Part shown: one piece after another, positions 8,501 to 16,281 of the stretch | How the letters are laid out: the number at the start of each line of letters is the position of its first letter | How positions within the stretch are numbered: the stretch's first letter is position 1 | Origin: JBCCLJ01 sp039026915 | GTDB lineage: Bacteria; Acidobacteriota; Thermoanaerobaculia; Multivoradales; Multivoraceae | Reading direction: 5' to 3' | NCBI GenBank assembly: GCA_039026915.1 | Contig: JBCCLJ010000002.1 | Coordinates: forward strand, 29,703 to 93,702 | DNA length: 64,000 nucleotides | Made by a program: the position numbers and the translations under genes | The notes under the pieces: model-generated | What the model was told of the DNA's origin: nothing | Databases searched by the model: none | What the model saw: the letters and a program-made list of their open reading frames with translations, nothing else

Positions 8501-10961
8501 CGAGCGAAGCTGTGAGCGTCACGGGCTCTCCTGCGACGGGACTCGTCGGCGCCACCGCGATCTGCGGATCGATCGACTCGACGCGGATGGAGCTCGTTCG
8601 CGAAGACGTGTCTCCGGCACTGTCCTCGACCGTCAGCGTGACGGTGAAGTCTCCCGCCGTCGTGTACACGTGCGTCGGGCTGCGCTGATCCGACACCGAG
8701 CCATCACCGAAGCCCCACGAGTGAGAGACGACCGTCGAGCTCGAGCGATCGACGAACTGCACCGTCTCTCCGGTGCACGGTGTCGAGGGCGAGAACTCGA
8801 AGTCGGCGAGCAGCACACCACCCACCGAGATCTGCCGCTGTCGAACTACGGGGCTCGCCCCCGGTTCCGTGCCCACCCGAAGCTGTACGGTGTAGACCCC
8901 CGCCTCGGAGTAGGCGTGCTGCGGGTTCTGAAGCTGGGACTGCGTCCCGTCACCGAAGGTCCAACGCCAGACTCCGGCCCCGCCCACCGTTTCGTCGACG
9001 AAGTCGATCTCTTCCCCCACCGCCGGCTGCGCCGGATCGAAGCCGAAGTCGGGGTCGAGCAGAACCTCGATCTTGCGGACGACGACTTGGTTCTGCGCCG
9101 TGCGCGGGCTCGAAACGGTGAGACTGACGTCGTACTGCCCTGCCTGCTGGTAGACGTGCGTTGGGTTCTGCTCCGTCGACGTCGCGCCATCGCCGAAGCT
9201 CCAGAGCCACTGCGACGGATTGCCGGAGGATTCGTCGACGAACTGCGCGACGGCGCCGGCGACGGGCGTCGCCGGCTCGACCGAAAAGTCCGGCTGCAGA
9301 CCGGTGCTCGCCACCGTCAGTTCGCCGGACGTCGTGGCCTGCGCTCCGTCGCCAGCTCGCTCGATCTGCAGCGTGACCTCGTAGGTGTCGGGAGCGGTGT
9401 ACACGTGCGTCGGGTTCTGCGCAGCGGAGAAGCTGCCGTCGCCGAAACTCCAGAGCCATTGCGTGGCGCCGCCGCTCGAGCTGTCGGTGAACTGAACCGA
9501 TTCGCCGACGTCGGGGCCAGAAGGTGCCCAGTCGAAGGCGGCGTTCAGAGCGGCGCCGCCCGGAAGGGTCACCTGCAGCTCCGGGCTCGGGTCGCTCTCG
9601 AGCGCGTTGGGGTTGCCGCCGTGTACGCCCGTCGTCGACGTAACGACGAAGGAGTACGTCTGACCGGGGGTGAGGCCGGTCACCGTGATCGAGTTCTGCG
9701 TCTTGGCGGAGGTCTCCGCGATCAGCTTGCCGCCATCGCCGTCATAGACCCGATAAGAGCCACCGTTGGCGACGTACTCGATGGTCTCCCACTGAAGATC
9801 GACGGAGGTCGGCGAGGTCAGCGCCACGAGTCCCTCGGGAGAGACCGTCTGCGTGGCGCTCCAGGCGCCGCTGAGCCCCTGGGAGCCGAGCTTGTTGAAG
9901 CCGAGTCGCAGTCCGGCGATCTGCTGATAGCTCTGCGGAACGGCGCCCTCGAGGCGGTTGCCGTCGACCCAGAGGAGTCCCAGCGCGCCGGCCGGCAGCT
10001 CCGGCAGGCTGCCGGAGAAGCGATTGCGGCTGAGCTTTGCCTCCTTGAGCTGCGTCAGCGAAGGCGAAGGAACGATGCCGCTCAGCTCGTTGTCGGAGAC
10101 GTCCAGCACGCTCAGTGAAGACGGCAGAGCGGGCAGCGAGCCTGTGAACTCGTTGCCGGAAAGCTGCAGCGCGCGCAGTGAAGCGAGCCCCGAGAGGTTC
10201 GGCAGGCTGCCCTGGAGCAGATTGTTCGACAGGTCGAGGACTTCGAGCTGCGAGACCGAGGCCGACAGGCCGCCGCCGGGGATCGAGCCGCTGAGCTGGT
10301 TGCCCGCCGCGAGGAAGGCCTGCAGGCTCGACGAAGAGAGCGTCGGGATCGAACCGCCGAGCGAGTTGTTGCCGACGTCGACGTACGTCAGACTGGGCAT
10401 CGACTGAAGCACTTCGAGCGTGCCCGTGAGCCCGACCTGATGGAGGTCGAGGCGTCTCAAGATGAGGAGGCCGTCGAGGTCGTCGAGGGTACCCGTGAAC
10501 TGATTCGCACCGCCGCCCGAGTTACCGAGCAGCAAGTCGACGAGGCTCGGTAGGGCGAACTGAGCGAGCGTGCCCTCCAGGCCGTTGCCCCGAAGATCGA
10601 GCCGAGTGAGGCTGGAGAACGACTGCGCTGGGAAGAACCCTCTGAGCTCGTTCGACTGCAGCGAGAGCGTCGCGAGGCCCTTGAGATCTCCAAGCGATGC
10701 GGGCACCTCACCCGCGAGTCCGTTGTTGCCCAGCTCGAGCGCCACCACCGACTGTTCCGCGTCGCAGGTCACGCCGTACCAAGAGCAGTAGTCCTTGTCG
10801 TCCAGCCAACCGGTCGAGTTCGCCCAGTTCGGGCCGTCGGTCGACTGGTAGAGCTCCAAGAGGACCGCCTCCTCACTGAAGGCGCCGCCGAGCTGGGCAT
10901 GGACGGACGAAGAAAGAAAGAGAAACCCAACCAGAGTGGGTAACAAGAGGGAGCGAATCAA
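5568..10961 (-). CDS. Giant secreted LRR-FN3-PKD-Calx-beta protein
   Basis: I choose the TTG at 10961 because GAGGAG lies just upstream and a good promoter (10989-11016) would put the transcription start below the alternative ATG at 11000. The product is about 1797 residues. The order is: signal peptide ending VHA-Q; a plant-type LRR N-cap (STDGPNWANSTGW) and leucine-rich repeats to about 360; an FN3-like domain (about 375-470); seven PKD domains with the WxFGDG core (about 475-1130); a Calx-beta domain; a beta-propeller-like region. Two copies of an unnamed C-terminal domain (DTGYFTFF / DGCAIN / GLTDV) finish it. It is probably a surface adhesion or carbohydrate/protein-binding protein. No catalytic domain is visible. 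Confidence 0.88.
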   Translation of the reverse strand: MIRSLLLPTLVGFLFLSSSVHAQLGGAFSEEAVLLELYQSTDGPNWANSTGWLDDKDYCSWYGVTCDAEQSVVALELGNNGLAGEVPASLGDLKGLATLSLQSNELRGFFPAQSFSSLTRLDLRGNGLEGTLAQFALPSLVDLLLGNSGGGANQFTGTLDDLDGLLILRRLDLHQVGLTGTLEVLQSMPSLTYVDVGNNSLGGSIPTLSSSSLQAFLAAGNQLSGSIPGGGLSASVSQLEVLDLSNNLLQGSLPNLSGLASLRALQLSGNEFTGSLPALPSSLSVLDVSDNELSGIVPSPSLTQLKEAKLSRNRFSGSLPELPAGALGLLWVDGNRLEGAVPQSYQQIAGLRLGFNKLGSQGLSGAWSATQTVSPEGLVALTSPTSVDLQWETIEYVANGGSYRVYDGDGGKLIAETSAKTQNSITVTGLTPGQTYSFVVTSTTGVHGGNPNALESDPSPELQVTLPGGAALNAAFDWAPSGPDVGESVQFTDSSSGGATQWLWSFGDGSFSAAQNPTHVYTAPDTYEVTLQIERAGDGAQATTSGELTVASTGLQPDFSVEPATPVAGAVAQFVDESSGNPSQWLWSFGDGATSTEQNPTHVYQQAGQYDVSLTVSSPRTAQNQVVVRKIEVLLDPDFGFDPAQPAVGEEIDFVDETVGGAGVWRWTFGDGTQSQLQNPQHAYSEAGVYTVQLRVGTEPGASPVVRQRQISVGGVLLADFEFSPSTPCTGETVQFVDRSSSTVVSHSWGFGDGSVSDQRSPTHVYTTAGDFTVTLTVEDSAGDTSSRTSSIRVESIDPQIAVAPTSPVAGEPVTLTASLGGNVVPGSATLFSWDLGDGSLAAGPSVSHTFESAGDYAVVLTAQVGGKSGTAARVVSVLPAVGDPPLARFAYQPKRPLEGESVDFFDQSLGEVSSWAWNFGDGTTSDDQNPSHAFAAAGAYDVTLQVAGSSGSSSFAEQVVVLAPVTLQADFGFAPARPEVGAEIRFVDQTSGFPTIWAWDFGDGAESSEQNPRHVYSEPGSYEVRLRVTEASGASDVVQGIVTVDPPPARVEFARSAEVVAEDEIVVRLALERSGDLRSAIDGEVVVLAGTAVEGVDYAPEILQFAWRPFETAPQQVSFRVFDDAVVERSEFAVLRIAVQAGAQAGERSTSRLVIVDDDLEVSQEIDLGLDGLNPSVASFSGDGRSLAEDRQVVVFESSDGSGAGVFARTFDRSGDFLGPVRRIDRPRGRLGEPREPQVAIDRRGFVSVVWQEQEAVGKGAGNAVGRFFGQIFDTAGVPTTPEDIEIVDPETEVTPPSIDVDNGGEVVVVWREGPRVIQDGIDPLGEILGQFSTVADAAESVPQVGRSSVGGTIVVWKASAGAKGNEVAGLFGQRLTPAGQPDGEPFLVDPNADASNPAVAVDDAGGVAVVWEQPGLGGTDLVGRMFDPTNQPLGPPFVVPAEPEGEEQAPGVDSNSDGDLVVTWEDPEDGRPEIAVFDRRGRRLGEEIALGSKSTFAGGVDATIADDDTVQVVYTRGDGRLVSRLLRPALSRDCPPDQDAVLCLREGRFDLRVNWRARNGDIGPGRAERLTDDTGYFTFFDRDNIEVVAKVLDGCAINGRYWLFATGLTDVEANLVVTDTATGASRNYSNPTGADFAPIVDVNAFEGCEGPVPASLEEDALPRSVASVRGTGVGARSSGEVCGDAETLCLRGGRYQITAEWTARGDSGVGTAVQLTADTGAFTFFDEANVEVVVKALDGCGVNASNWVFAGGLTDVAVVLTVTDTFTGQQRVYRNDEGVPFVNVADTAAFSGCSP

Positions 10962-10988
10962 AGGGGGTCTCCTCGGTGGATAGGAAAC

Positions 10989-11016
10989 ATGATAGCCCAT
11001 GCATATGTGATGGCAA
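10989..11016 (-). promoter_or_regulatory. Sigma-70-type promoter of the giant LRR-PKD gene
   Basis: On the minus strand TTGCCA (11016-11011) and TATCAT (10994-10989) are separated by 16 bp. Each matches the consensus at 5 of 6 positions. The expected start point near 10982 leaves a leader of about 20 nt carrying GAGGAG before the TTG at 10961. Confidence 0.6.
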
Positions 11017-11020
11017 CATA

Positions 11021-11050
11021 TTCGATTCCTCCCCTGCAGGGCGTTAGAAT
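11021..11050 (+). promoter_or_regulatory. Possible promoter of the Ser/Thr kinase gene
   Basis: TAGAAT (11045-11050) is a 5/6 match to a -10 box. The only -35 candidate is a weak TTCGAT (11021-11026) 18 bp upstream. It lies in the divergent intergenic region and is a tentative call. Confidence 0.3.
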
Positions 11051-11123
11051 CTCCCCTCTCTTCCTTGCCGTGCCGCTGACCTTCGGACCCAGTCTCGCCT
11101 CACCCCCCAGGAGTGCCGCAGAC

Positions 11124-14100
11124 ATGGCCTTGCCCCTGGAGAAACTAGAACGAACCCACGAGATTCTCGCGAGAATCTCGGAGGGCGGCATGGGGACGGT
11201 GTACAAAGTCCGGCACCGTCTCCTGGAAGAGCTGCGCGCAGCGAAGGTCATGAAGGCAGGGTTGTCGGACAGCGAGGAGATCAAGGCGCGCTTCATGATC
11301 GAAGCGCGCACGGCAGCGAGCCTTCGTCACCCGAACATCGCGATCCTCTACGACTTCCGGGTCGAAGAGGACGGTACCGGCGTGATCCTGATGGAGTACA
11401 TCGACGGCGTCACGCTGCAGGAAGCGATTCACCGGTCCTCTCCACTGCCGCTGCCCCTGGTGCTCGTCATTGCCGAGCAGACGCTCTCCGCGCTCGACTA
11501 CTTGCACAGCGCCGGCCTGGTCCATCGGGACATCGCTCCCGACAACGTCATGGTGACGGTGCGCGGGGGGCAACCACTGATCAAGCTGATCGACCTCGGC
11601 ATCGCCAAGGCGCTGGAGGAAAAGCACGACCTGACGGCCAGCGGCCGCTTCCTCGGCAAGGTTCGCTACGCGTCTCCCGAACTTCTGCAGACGACCGAAA
11701 CGATCGACGCACGTAGCGATCTCTACTCCTTCGGCGTGGTGCTCTACGAGCTGCTCACCGGCTGCTACCCGATTCCCGGCAAGAACATTCAGTCCATCAT
11801 TGCCGGCCACCTCTGGGGGGACGTAGGCGACTTCGAGTCGGACGACCCGACCGGGCGCCTGCCGCAGAACCTGCGAGACCTCGTGCTGAAGATGCTCGAG
11901 AAGGATCCGGAAGACCGCCCGAAGACCGCTCGCGAGGTCTTCGACGTGCTCTCCGGCCTTCGGCGCGAGTTCGACACCACGGGAAACGCCGCGGCTCTCG
12001 AAGAGATCGTCGCCCAGGTGACGCTCGACCCCGACAGCGTGCTCGCTCCACCGCTGCCACCGCCGCAGGGCTTCGTCGCCGGTCCGGACGAGCTCACCGA
12101 GCGCTTCGAGATCGTCGGATCGGGCAACAGTTTCGACGACCTCCTCGACCAGGCGAACCAGGCGCTCGAATCCGGCGACTACGCCCAGGCACGAACGTTC
12201 GCGACCGAGGCGCTCGCCGTCCATCCCGACAGCCACCGAGCGCGCATGTTGCTCACCGCCGCGGAGATGGCCGAGCGCCGACTCGAAGCGTCGCGAGCCC
12301 TCGAAGGCATCGAGTCACTGCTGGAGCAGCAGAGACTCGCCGACGCTTTCGCCGAGCTGGTCAAGTGGCGAAGCCAGTTTCCCAACGACCCACGCTTCGA
12401 CGAGCTCGAGTCCAAGCTCGACGCCGCCACACACGATCTCAAGGTCCGCAAGCAGAAGCGCGCAGAGCACAAACAGATGGAGGTCGTGCTCGAGCGTGCA
12501 CACCGAGCCCTCGTCGAATCGAAGTACGACGCGGCGCGGGAAGCCGTCGAGAAGGTCCTGGAGCTCGAGCCGAAGAACGACAGCGCCAGGGCTCTGCTCT
12601 CGTCCATCTGCGCCGCTGAGGAGGAAGCAGCAAAGGCGCAGCGCGCGAAAGAGATCGAAGAGCAGGTGGCGCAGCTCGTCCGGAGCGGGCGAGGAAGCCA
12701 GCTCGAGGCGGAGATGAGCGAGCTCGCCGAGGTCCTCGAAGGATCACAGCTCGTCGAGGCTCAGGCGCGCATTCGCGACGGCCAGATCCAGTGGAGCCTC
12801 GCCGAGGGGCGCAAGAAGCTCGAGCTCGGAGAAGCCGAGGCAGCCCGCGGAAACCTTCTCGACGTCCTGGCCCTGGATCCGCAGCACACGGTCGCCGAGC
12901 AGCTCGCTGTCGACGTCGACAAGATCATCGAAGATCAGATGCAGCGCATCCGAGAACAGCTCGAGTCGGCCGCCAGCGAACGCTCGGCGGGCAACTTCGA
13001 ACAGGCCCGAGAGCACTACGGCAGCGTGCTCGAGATCGAGCCAAAGAACCTCGCGGCGCGCACCGGGCTCTCCGAGATCGACGAGCTCCAGGAGGAGCTG
13101 GCGAAGCGAGAGCGAGACGCGCAGGCTCATCTCAGAGCCTCGGAAAGCCTCCAAGCGGAGGGACGCCTGGACGAGGCTGCCTCGGCCGCAGCCGCCGCGC
13201 TCGACGTCGACCCCGCTTCGACGCTCGCACAGCAGCGCCTCGAGGACCTCACTGCGGCAGCCGAGGAAGAGCGCCGCAGGCAGGATTTCCTGGAGCGGTT
13301 CGAGACCTTCAAAGCAGAGCTTCTCGGGCTGCTCGCCTCCAACGTCGACGCCGCACGAAGCAAGCTCGAGTCCGCGCCAACGGAGCTCCAGGACTTCGGT
13401 CGATTCGTCGAACTGACTGCGGCGGTCGAAGGCGGAGAACGAGAGCTGCGACGACTGCTCGATCAGGCGTCGGCCGAAATCCTCGACGATCGTCTCGACG
13501 CCGCGGCCGCCACTCTCGACCGAGCCCTCGAAAGGGCGCCCGAGAACCCGCGCTCGCTCCGACTCAAGCAACGCATCGACGCCTACCTTCGCGACCGCAT
13601 CGACCGCGAAGAGCGCGAGCGCGCGGTGGCCAGCGAGATCGAAGGCCTCCGTGAAATCGCCGAGTCCGATCTCCACCGGGCTGAGCTGCAGCTTCAGACG
13701 GCGATCGCCAAGCACGGCCCCCACGAACTCTTCGACGACGTCCGCACCGAGATCGAGGCGGCGCTCACCGAAGCCCAGGTGGCCGAAGCCCAGACCCTGC
13801 TCGCGGAGGTGCGCGAGGCTCTCGAGAGCGAGGCCATAGAGCGTGCCGCCGAGCCACTGGAGCAGCTCGAGGCGCTCGATCTTCCGGCGGGGATCGTACT
13901 CGAGATCGAGGCGCTCGAAGCTCGGTATCGCGAGCAGGTCGAAGCGGCCGAGACTCGGCAGGCTCTCGCGGAGACGACGCTGGAGCTCGACCGACTGCTC
14001 GAGGTCAACGATCTCGAGCGCGCCCGGGAGGTTCTGCGCACCGCGCACCAACGTTTCGGCCACATCGAGGAGCTCGAGCCGGCGGCCATCGCGATCGACT

Positions 14101-15308
14101 GCCTCGAAGGCCAGGAGCGACGCGTGCAGATGGAGCAGGTCGAGATGGACGTCCGTGGACGCCTCGAGGCGGGCGACACACAGAGCGCTCTGAAGTCGCT
14201 CGAGCGCGGCCAGGAGAAGGTTGGCGAAGATCCCGCCCTCGATCAACTCCGCCACGAGATTCGGGAGGCGATGGAAGAGACGGGCGCCGTGGAGGCTCCA
14301 ACTGAGGACGGCCCGAGCGAAGCGCCAACGATCGCCGCTCGCATGCCTTCGGAGGCTCCAACCGAAGCCTTCGCCATGTCGTCCGCCGTGCCGAACAGCG
14401 AACAGGAGACCTCAGAGATCGAGGCCATTCAGAGTGAGCTCGAGACCGCGGTACACGAGGGCAACCTGCAGGGAGCTCGCTCGATGCTCGACGCGCTCTC
14501 TCCTGCCCAACAGCTGACCTTGGGCTCCTTCCGAGTGCATCTCGAGGAGCTCGAGGAGGACTTTCGGACGCACCAGCTCGAAATGCTGCGTCAGCAGGCG
14601 TCCGACCAGCGCGACGCCGATGATCTGCGAGGCGCGCTGAAGAGCCTTCGTGAGGCAGTCAGCCTCGCTCCTGAAGACGCTGATCTGACGACTGAAATCC
14701 ACTGGATCCAGAAAGAGATCCGCGATCAGCGATCGGCTGCGGCGCGGACGAACCGGCTCGGCGCAGAGATCGGCGCGATCGAGGAGCTCTGGAACAAGGG
14801 ACGCGTTCGCACGGCGCTGAAGCACCTCGACCGTGTCGCCCTGAAGCTCGACGCGACAGAGGAGCTGAGCGCTCTTCGCAACCAGTTGGTCGCGGAGATC
14901 CCGACGGGCCTTCGCGATCGACGGCTCTGGCTGGCCGCCGCGGTCGCCCTCCCGACCCTGGTGCTCGGCTTCGTCCTCGGCACTCGCACTGCGCCTGCGC
15001 CGGACCTGCCCGAGGCGGTCCTCGTCATCAACGCGTTGCCCTGGGCGGAGGTGATCGCGATCGACCCGGCGACCGGCGGCTCGGTCGAGCTCGGAGAGGA
15101 CCGCTCGACTCCTCTACGGGTCCTGATCCCGACCGGTAGCTACTCCGTGCAGCTTCGCGGACCGAGCGGCGACCAGACGGCTCTCGAGGTCGAGGTACCA
15201 CCTGCGGGCACGTCCGTCGTCCACAGCTTCCAGCAGGGTGACCTCGACGGTTTTCTCGAGGAGATCGACCGCGGCGGCGGCCTTCAGGAGACGACCGCAT
15301 CGCGCTGA
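11124..15308 (+). CDS. Membrane-anchored Ser/Thr protein kinase with helical repeats and PEGA-like domain
   Basis: The start at 11124 follows CCAGGAGTGC; the protein is 1394 residues. The kinase domain spans about 10-275: glycine loop EGGMGTVY (20-27), Lys41 in AAK, HRDIAPDN (134-141), DLG (157-159), SPE (184-186). The loop has Ala138 where most bacterial kinases have Lys, and DLG replaces DFG. Asp136, Asn141 and Asp157 are kept, so activity is plausible. Residues 370-1230 are Glu/Ala-rich TPR-like or coiled helices. One membrane helix lies at about 1266-1286. The last 100 residues (LVINALPWAEVIAID, PTGSYSVQL) resemble a PEGA domain outside the membrane. It sits just beyond the RiPP export genes and is a candidate partner for the FHA domain of the peptidase transporter. 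That link is inference. Confidence 0.9.
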   Translation: MALPLEKLERTHEILARISEGGMGTVYKVRHRLLEELRAAKVMKAGLSDSEEIKARFMIEARTAASLRHPNIAILYDFRVEEDGTGVILMEYIDGVTLQEAIHRSSPLPLPLVLVIAEQTLSALDYLHSAGLVHRDIAPDNVMVTVRGGQPLIKLIDLGIAKALEEKHDLTASGRFLGKVRYASPELLQTTETIDARSDLYSFGVVLYELLTGCYPIPGKNIQSIIAGHLWGDVGDFESDDPTGRLPQNLRDLVLKMLEKDPEDRPKTAREVFDVLSGLRREFDTTGNAAALEEIVAQVTLDPDSVLAPPLPPPQGFVAGPDELTERFEIVGSGNSFDDLLDQANQALESGDYAQARTFATEALAVHPDSHRARMLLTAAEMAERRLEASRALEGIESLLEQQRLADAFAELVKWRSQFPNDPRFDELESKLDAATHDLKVRKQKRAEHKQMEVVLERAHRALVESKYDAAREAVEKVLELEPKNDSARALLSSICAAEEEAAKAQRAKEIEEQVAQLVRSGRGSQLEAEMSELAEVLEGSQLVEAQARIRDGQIQWSLAEGRKKLELGEAEAARGNLLDVLALDPQHTVAEQLAVDVDKIIEDQMQRIREQLESAASERSAGNFEQAREHYGSVLEIEPKNLAARTGLSEIDELQEELAKRERDAQAHLRASESLQAEGRLDEAASAAAAALDVDPASTLAQQRLEDLTAAAEEERRRQDFLERFETFKAELLGLLASNVDAARSKLESAPTELQDFGRFVELTAAVEGGERELRRLLDQASAEILDDRLDAAAATLDRALERAPENPRSLRLKQRIDAYLRDRIDREERERAVASEIEGLREIAESDLHRAELQLQTAIAKHGPHELFDDVRTEIEAALTEAQVAEAQTLLAEVREALESEAIERAAEPLEQLEALDLPAGIVLEIEALEARYREQVEAAETRQALAETTLELDRLLEVNDLERAREVLRTAHQRFGHIEELEPAAIAIDCLEGQERRVQMEQVEMDVRGRLEAGDTQSALKSLERGQEKVGEDPALDQLRHEIREAMEETGAVEAPTEDGPSEAPTIAARMPSEAPTEAFAMSSAVPNSEQETSEIEAIQSELETAVHEGNLQGARSMLDALSPAQQLTLGSFRVHLEELEEDFRTHQLEMLRQQASDQRDADDLRGALKSLREAVSLAPEDADLTTEIHWIQKEIRDQRSAAARTNRLGAEIGAIEELWNKGRVRTALKHLDRVALKLDATEELSALRNQLVAEIPTGLRDRRLWLAAAVALPTLVLGFVLGTRTAPAPDLPEAVLVINALPWAEVIAIDPATGGSVELGEDRSTPLRVLIPTGSYSVQLRGPSGDQTALEVEVPPAGTSVVHSFQQGDLDGFLEEIDRGGGLQETTASR

Positions 15309-15340
15309 CCCCTTCGGGGCACAGCGTCGCGAGCGCATCG

Positions 15341-15369
15341 GGTGCGAAGCTCTTCGCGAGCTCCGCACC
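15341..15369. terminator. Hairpin between convergent genes
   Basis: Arms GGTGCGAAGCTC (15341-15352) and GAGCTCCGCACC (15358-15369) pair over 12 bp with one mismatch around a 5-nt loop. It lies between the stop codons of the kinase (15308) and the secreted protein (15379). There is no clear T-run on either strand, so it may block transcription from both sides only weakly. A smaller CCCC-TTCG-GGG tetraloop hairpin precedes it at 15309. Confidence 0.5.
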
Positions 15370-15378
15370 GGCTCAGCG

Positions 15379-16227
15379 TCAGTTGCTGCTGCAATTCAAG
15401 GCCTGGATGTCCGTCTGCGGCTCCGCCGTGTTGCGATCCGGATTCGAGCGCTGCCAGACCTCGCCGGTCTGCGTGTCGGTGATCGCCAGATCGAAGCCGA
15501 CGTCCGTGACCGCCGCGTAGAACACCCAGTAGTGGTCGTTGATCGGGCAGCCGTCGATGATCTTGACGAGGAGCTCGGGATTGTCGGCGCCAAAGAACCA
15601 GAACAGGCCGCCCTGGGTCACGCCCAGGGAGTTCAGAGAGATGGGCGTACCGGTTCCCGAAGCTCCGCCGCCAAGGGTCGTTTCGAAGGCGACCTGCACC
15701 TGAAAGCGAGAGTCCCCCGGCTCGTCGTCGATGCACAGAGTCTGGGCGTCCGGCACGCAGCCGCCCGTGGTCGGCGGCAAGACGCAGGAAGTCACCAGTT
15801 CATAGTCGCCCGACGGAGCGATGCCAGGAAGGGTCCCGGCCTCGCTGGTCACGTCGAGGTTCCAGGTCCCGGTGCGGTTCAGCTCCAACTCGAGCTCGGC
15901 GGTGTTGCCACCGCTCCCCTGTGCCGTGGCCGTCGTCAGAGCGCCGGTCGGAGACGTGAGCTCGAGCACCGGAACGAAGCCTCCCGGGTCGGCAGTCAGC
16001 TGCAGGGTCAGCGTCGTCCCTTCGACCGCCTCGATCCGGTAGTCGTCGATGAGGCGTGTTCCGTCGTTGCTGAGGCAGTCGACATCAATCAAGCTCAAAC
16101 GACCGTCGACCGTCTGGCCGCAGCTCAGCTCCACCCCATTCGGGTTGCAGAACTGTGCCTGGCCCGTCGACGCCACGGCGAACAGGACGAGTGCCAACAG
16201 CGCGCACCGGGTAACGGGTCTCTTCAT
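15379..16227 (-). CDS. Secreted protein with pre-peptidase C-terminal-like domain and a shared unnamed C-terminal domain
   Basis: The 282-residue protein starts at an ATG preceded by GGGGAGACACGAG. A signal peptide (ALLALVLFAVASTGQA) is followed by Cys-containing mature sequence. Residues 30-155 fit the beta-sandwich called the bacterial pre-peptidase C-terminal domain (GQTVDGRLSLID, YRIEAVEGTTLTLQL, GTWNLDVTSEAG, GDYELVTSC). Residues 165-282 repeat the domain found twice at the end of the giant protein at 5568: GGLFWFFGADN, IIDGCPINDHYWVF, VTDVGFDLAITDTQTG, and a final Cys. It is probably an extracellular binding or structural protein. No enzyme motif is visible. Confidence 0.8.
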   Translation of the reverse strand: MKRPVTRCALLALVLFAVASTGQAQFCNPNGVELSCGQTVDGRLSLIDVDCLSNDGTRLIDDYRIEAVEGTTLTLQLTADPGGFVPVLELTSPTGALTTATAQGSGGNTAELELELNRTGTWNLDVTSEAGTLPGIAPSGDYELVTSCVLPPTTGGCVPDAQTLCIDDEPGDSRFQVQVAFETTLGGGASGTGTPISLNSLGVTQGGLFWFFGADNPELLVKIIDGCPINDHYWVFYAAVTDVGFDLAITDTQTGEVWQRSNPDRNTAEPQTDIQALNCSSN

Positions 16228-16258
16228 CTCGTGTCTCCCCTTCTAATCCACAAGGCGA

Positions 16259-16275
16259 CGCCGTCGAAGACGGCG
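16259..16275 (-). terminator. Hairpin after the last export gene
   Basis: CGCCGTC-GAA-GACGGCG forms a perfect 7-bp stem 7-23 bp downstream of the permease ABC gene stop. No U-tract follows, so termination is uncertain. Confidence 0.35.
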
Positions 16276-16281
16276 GCTTGA

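Noticed and set aside
8000..9500. Regular spacing of similar blocks, which could suggest a CRISPR or tandem repeat array
   Set aside because: The period of about 250 bp and the encoded WxFGDG motifs show that it comes from repeated PKD domains.
8163..10118. A 651-codon open frame on the plus strand opposite the giant protein
   Set aside because: It is antisense to a protein with clear PKD and LRR motifs, has Arg/Asp-heavy composition and no recognisable motif; a typical GC-rich shadow frame.
10962..11000. ATG at 11000 as the start of the giant protein
   Set aside because: A promoter with a -10 at 10989-10994 would start transcription near 10982, below this ATG; the TTG at 10961 has GAGGAG and a proper signal peptide.
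11011..11026. TGGCAACATATTCGAT as a sigma-54 site on the plus strand
   Set aside because: The -12 half lacks the GC pair and the -24 half has a mismatch in TGGCAC; the overlapping minus-strand sequence is a better sigma-70 -35 box.
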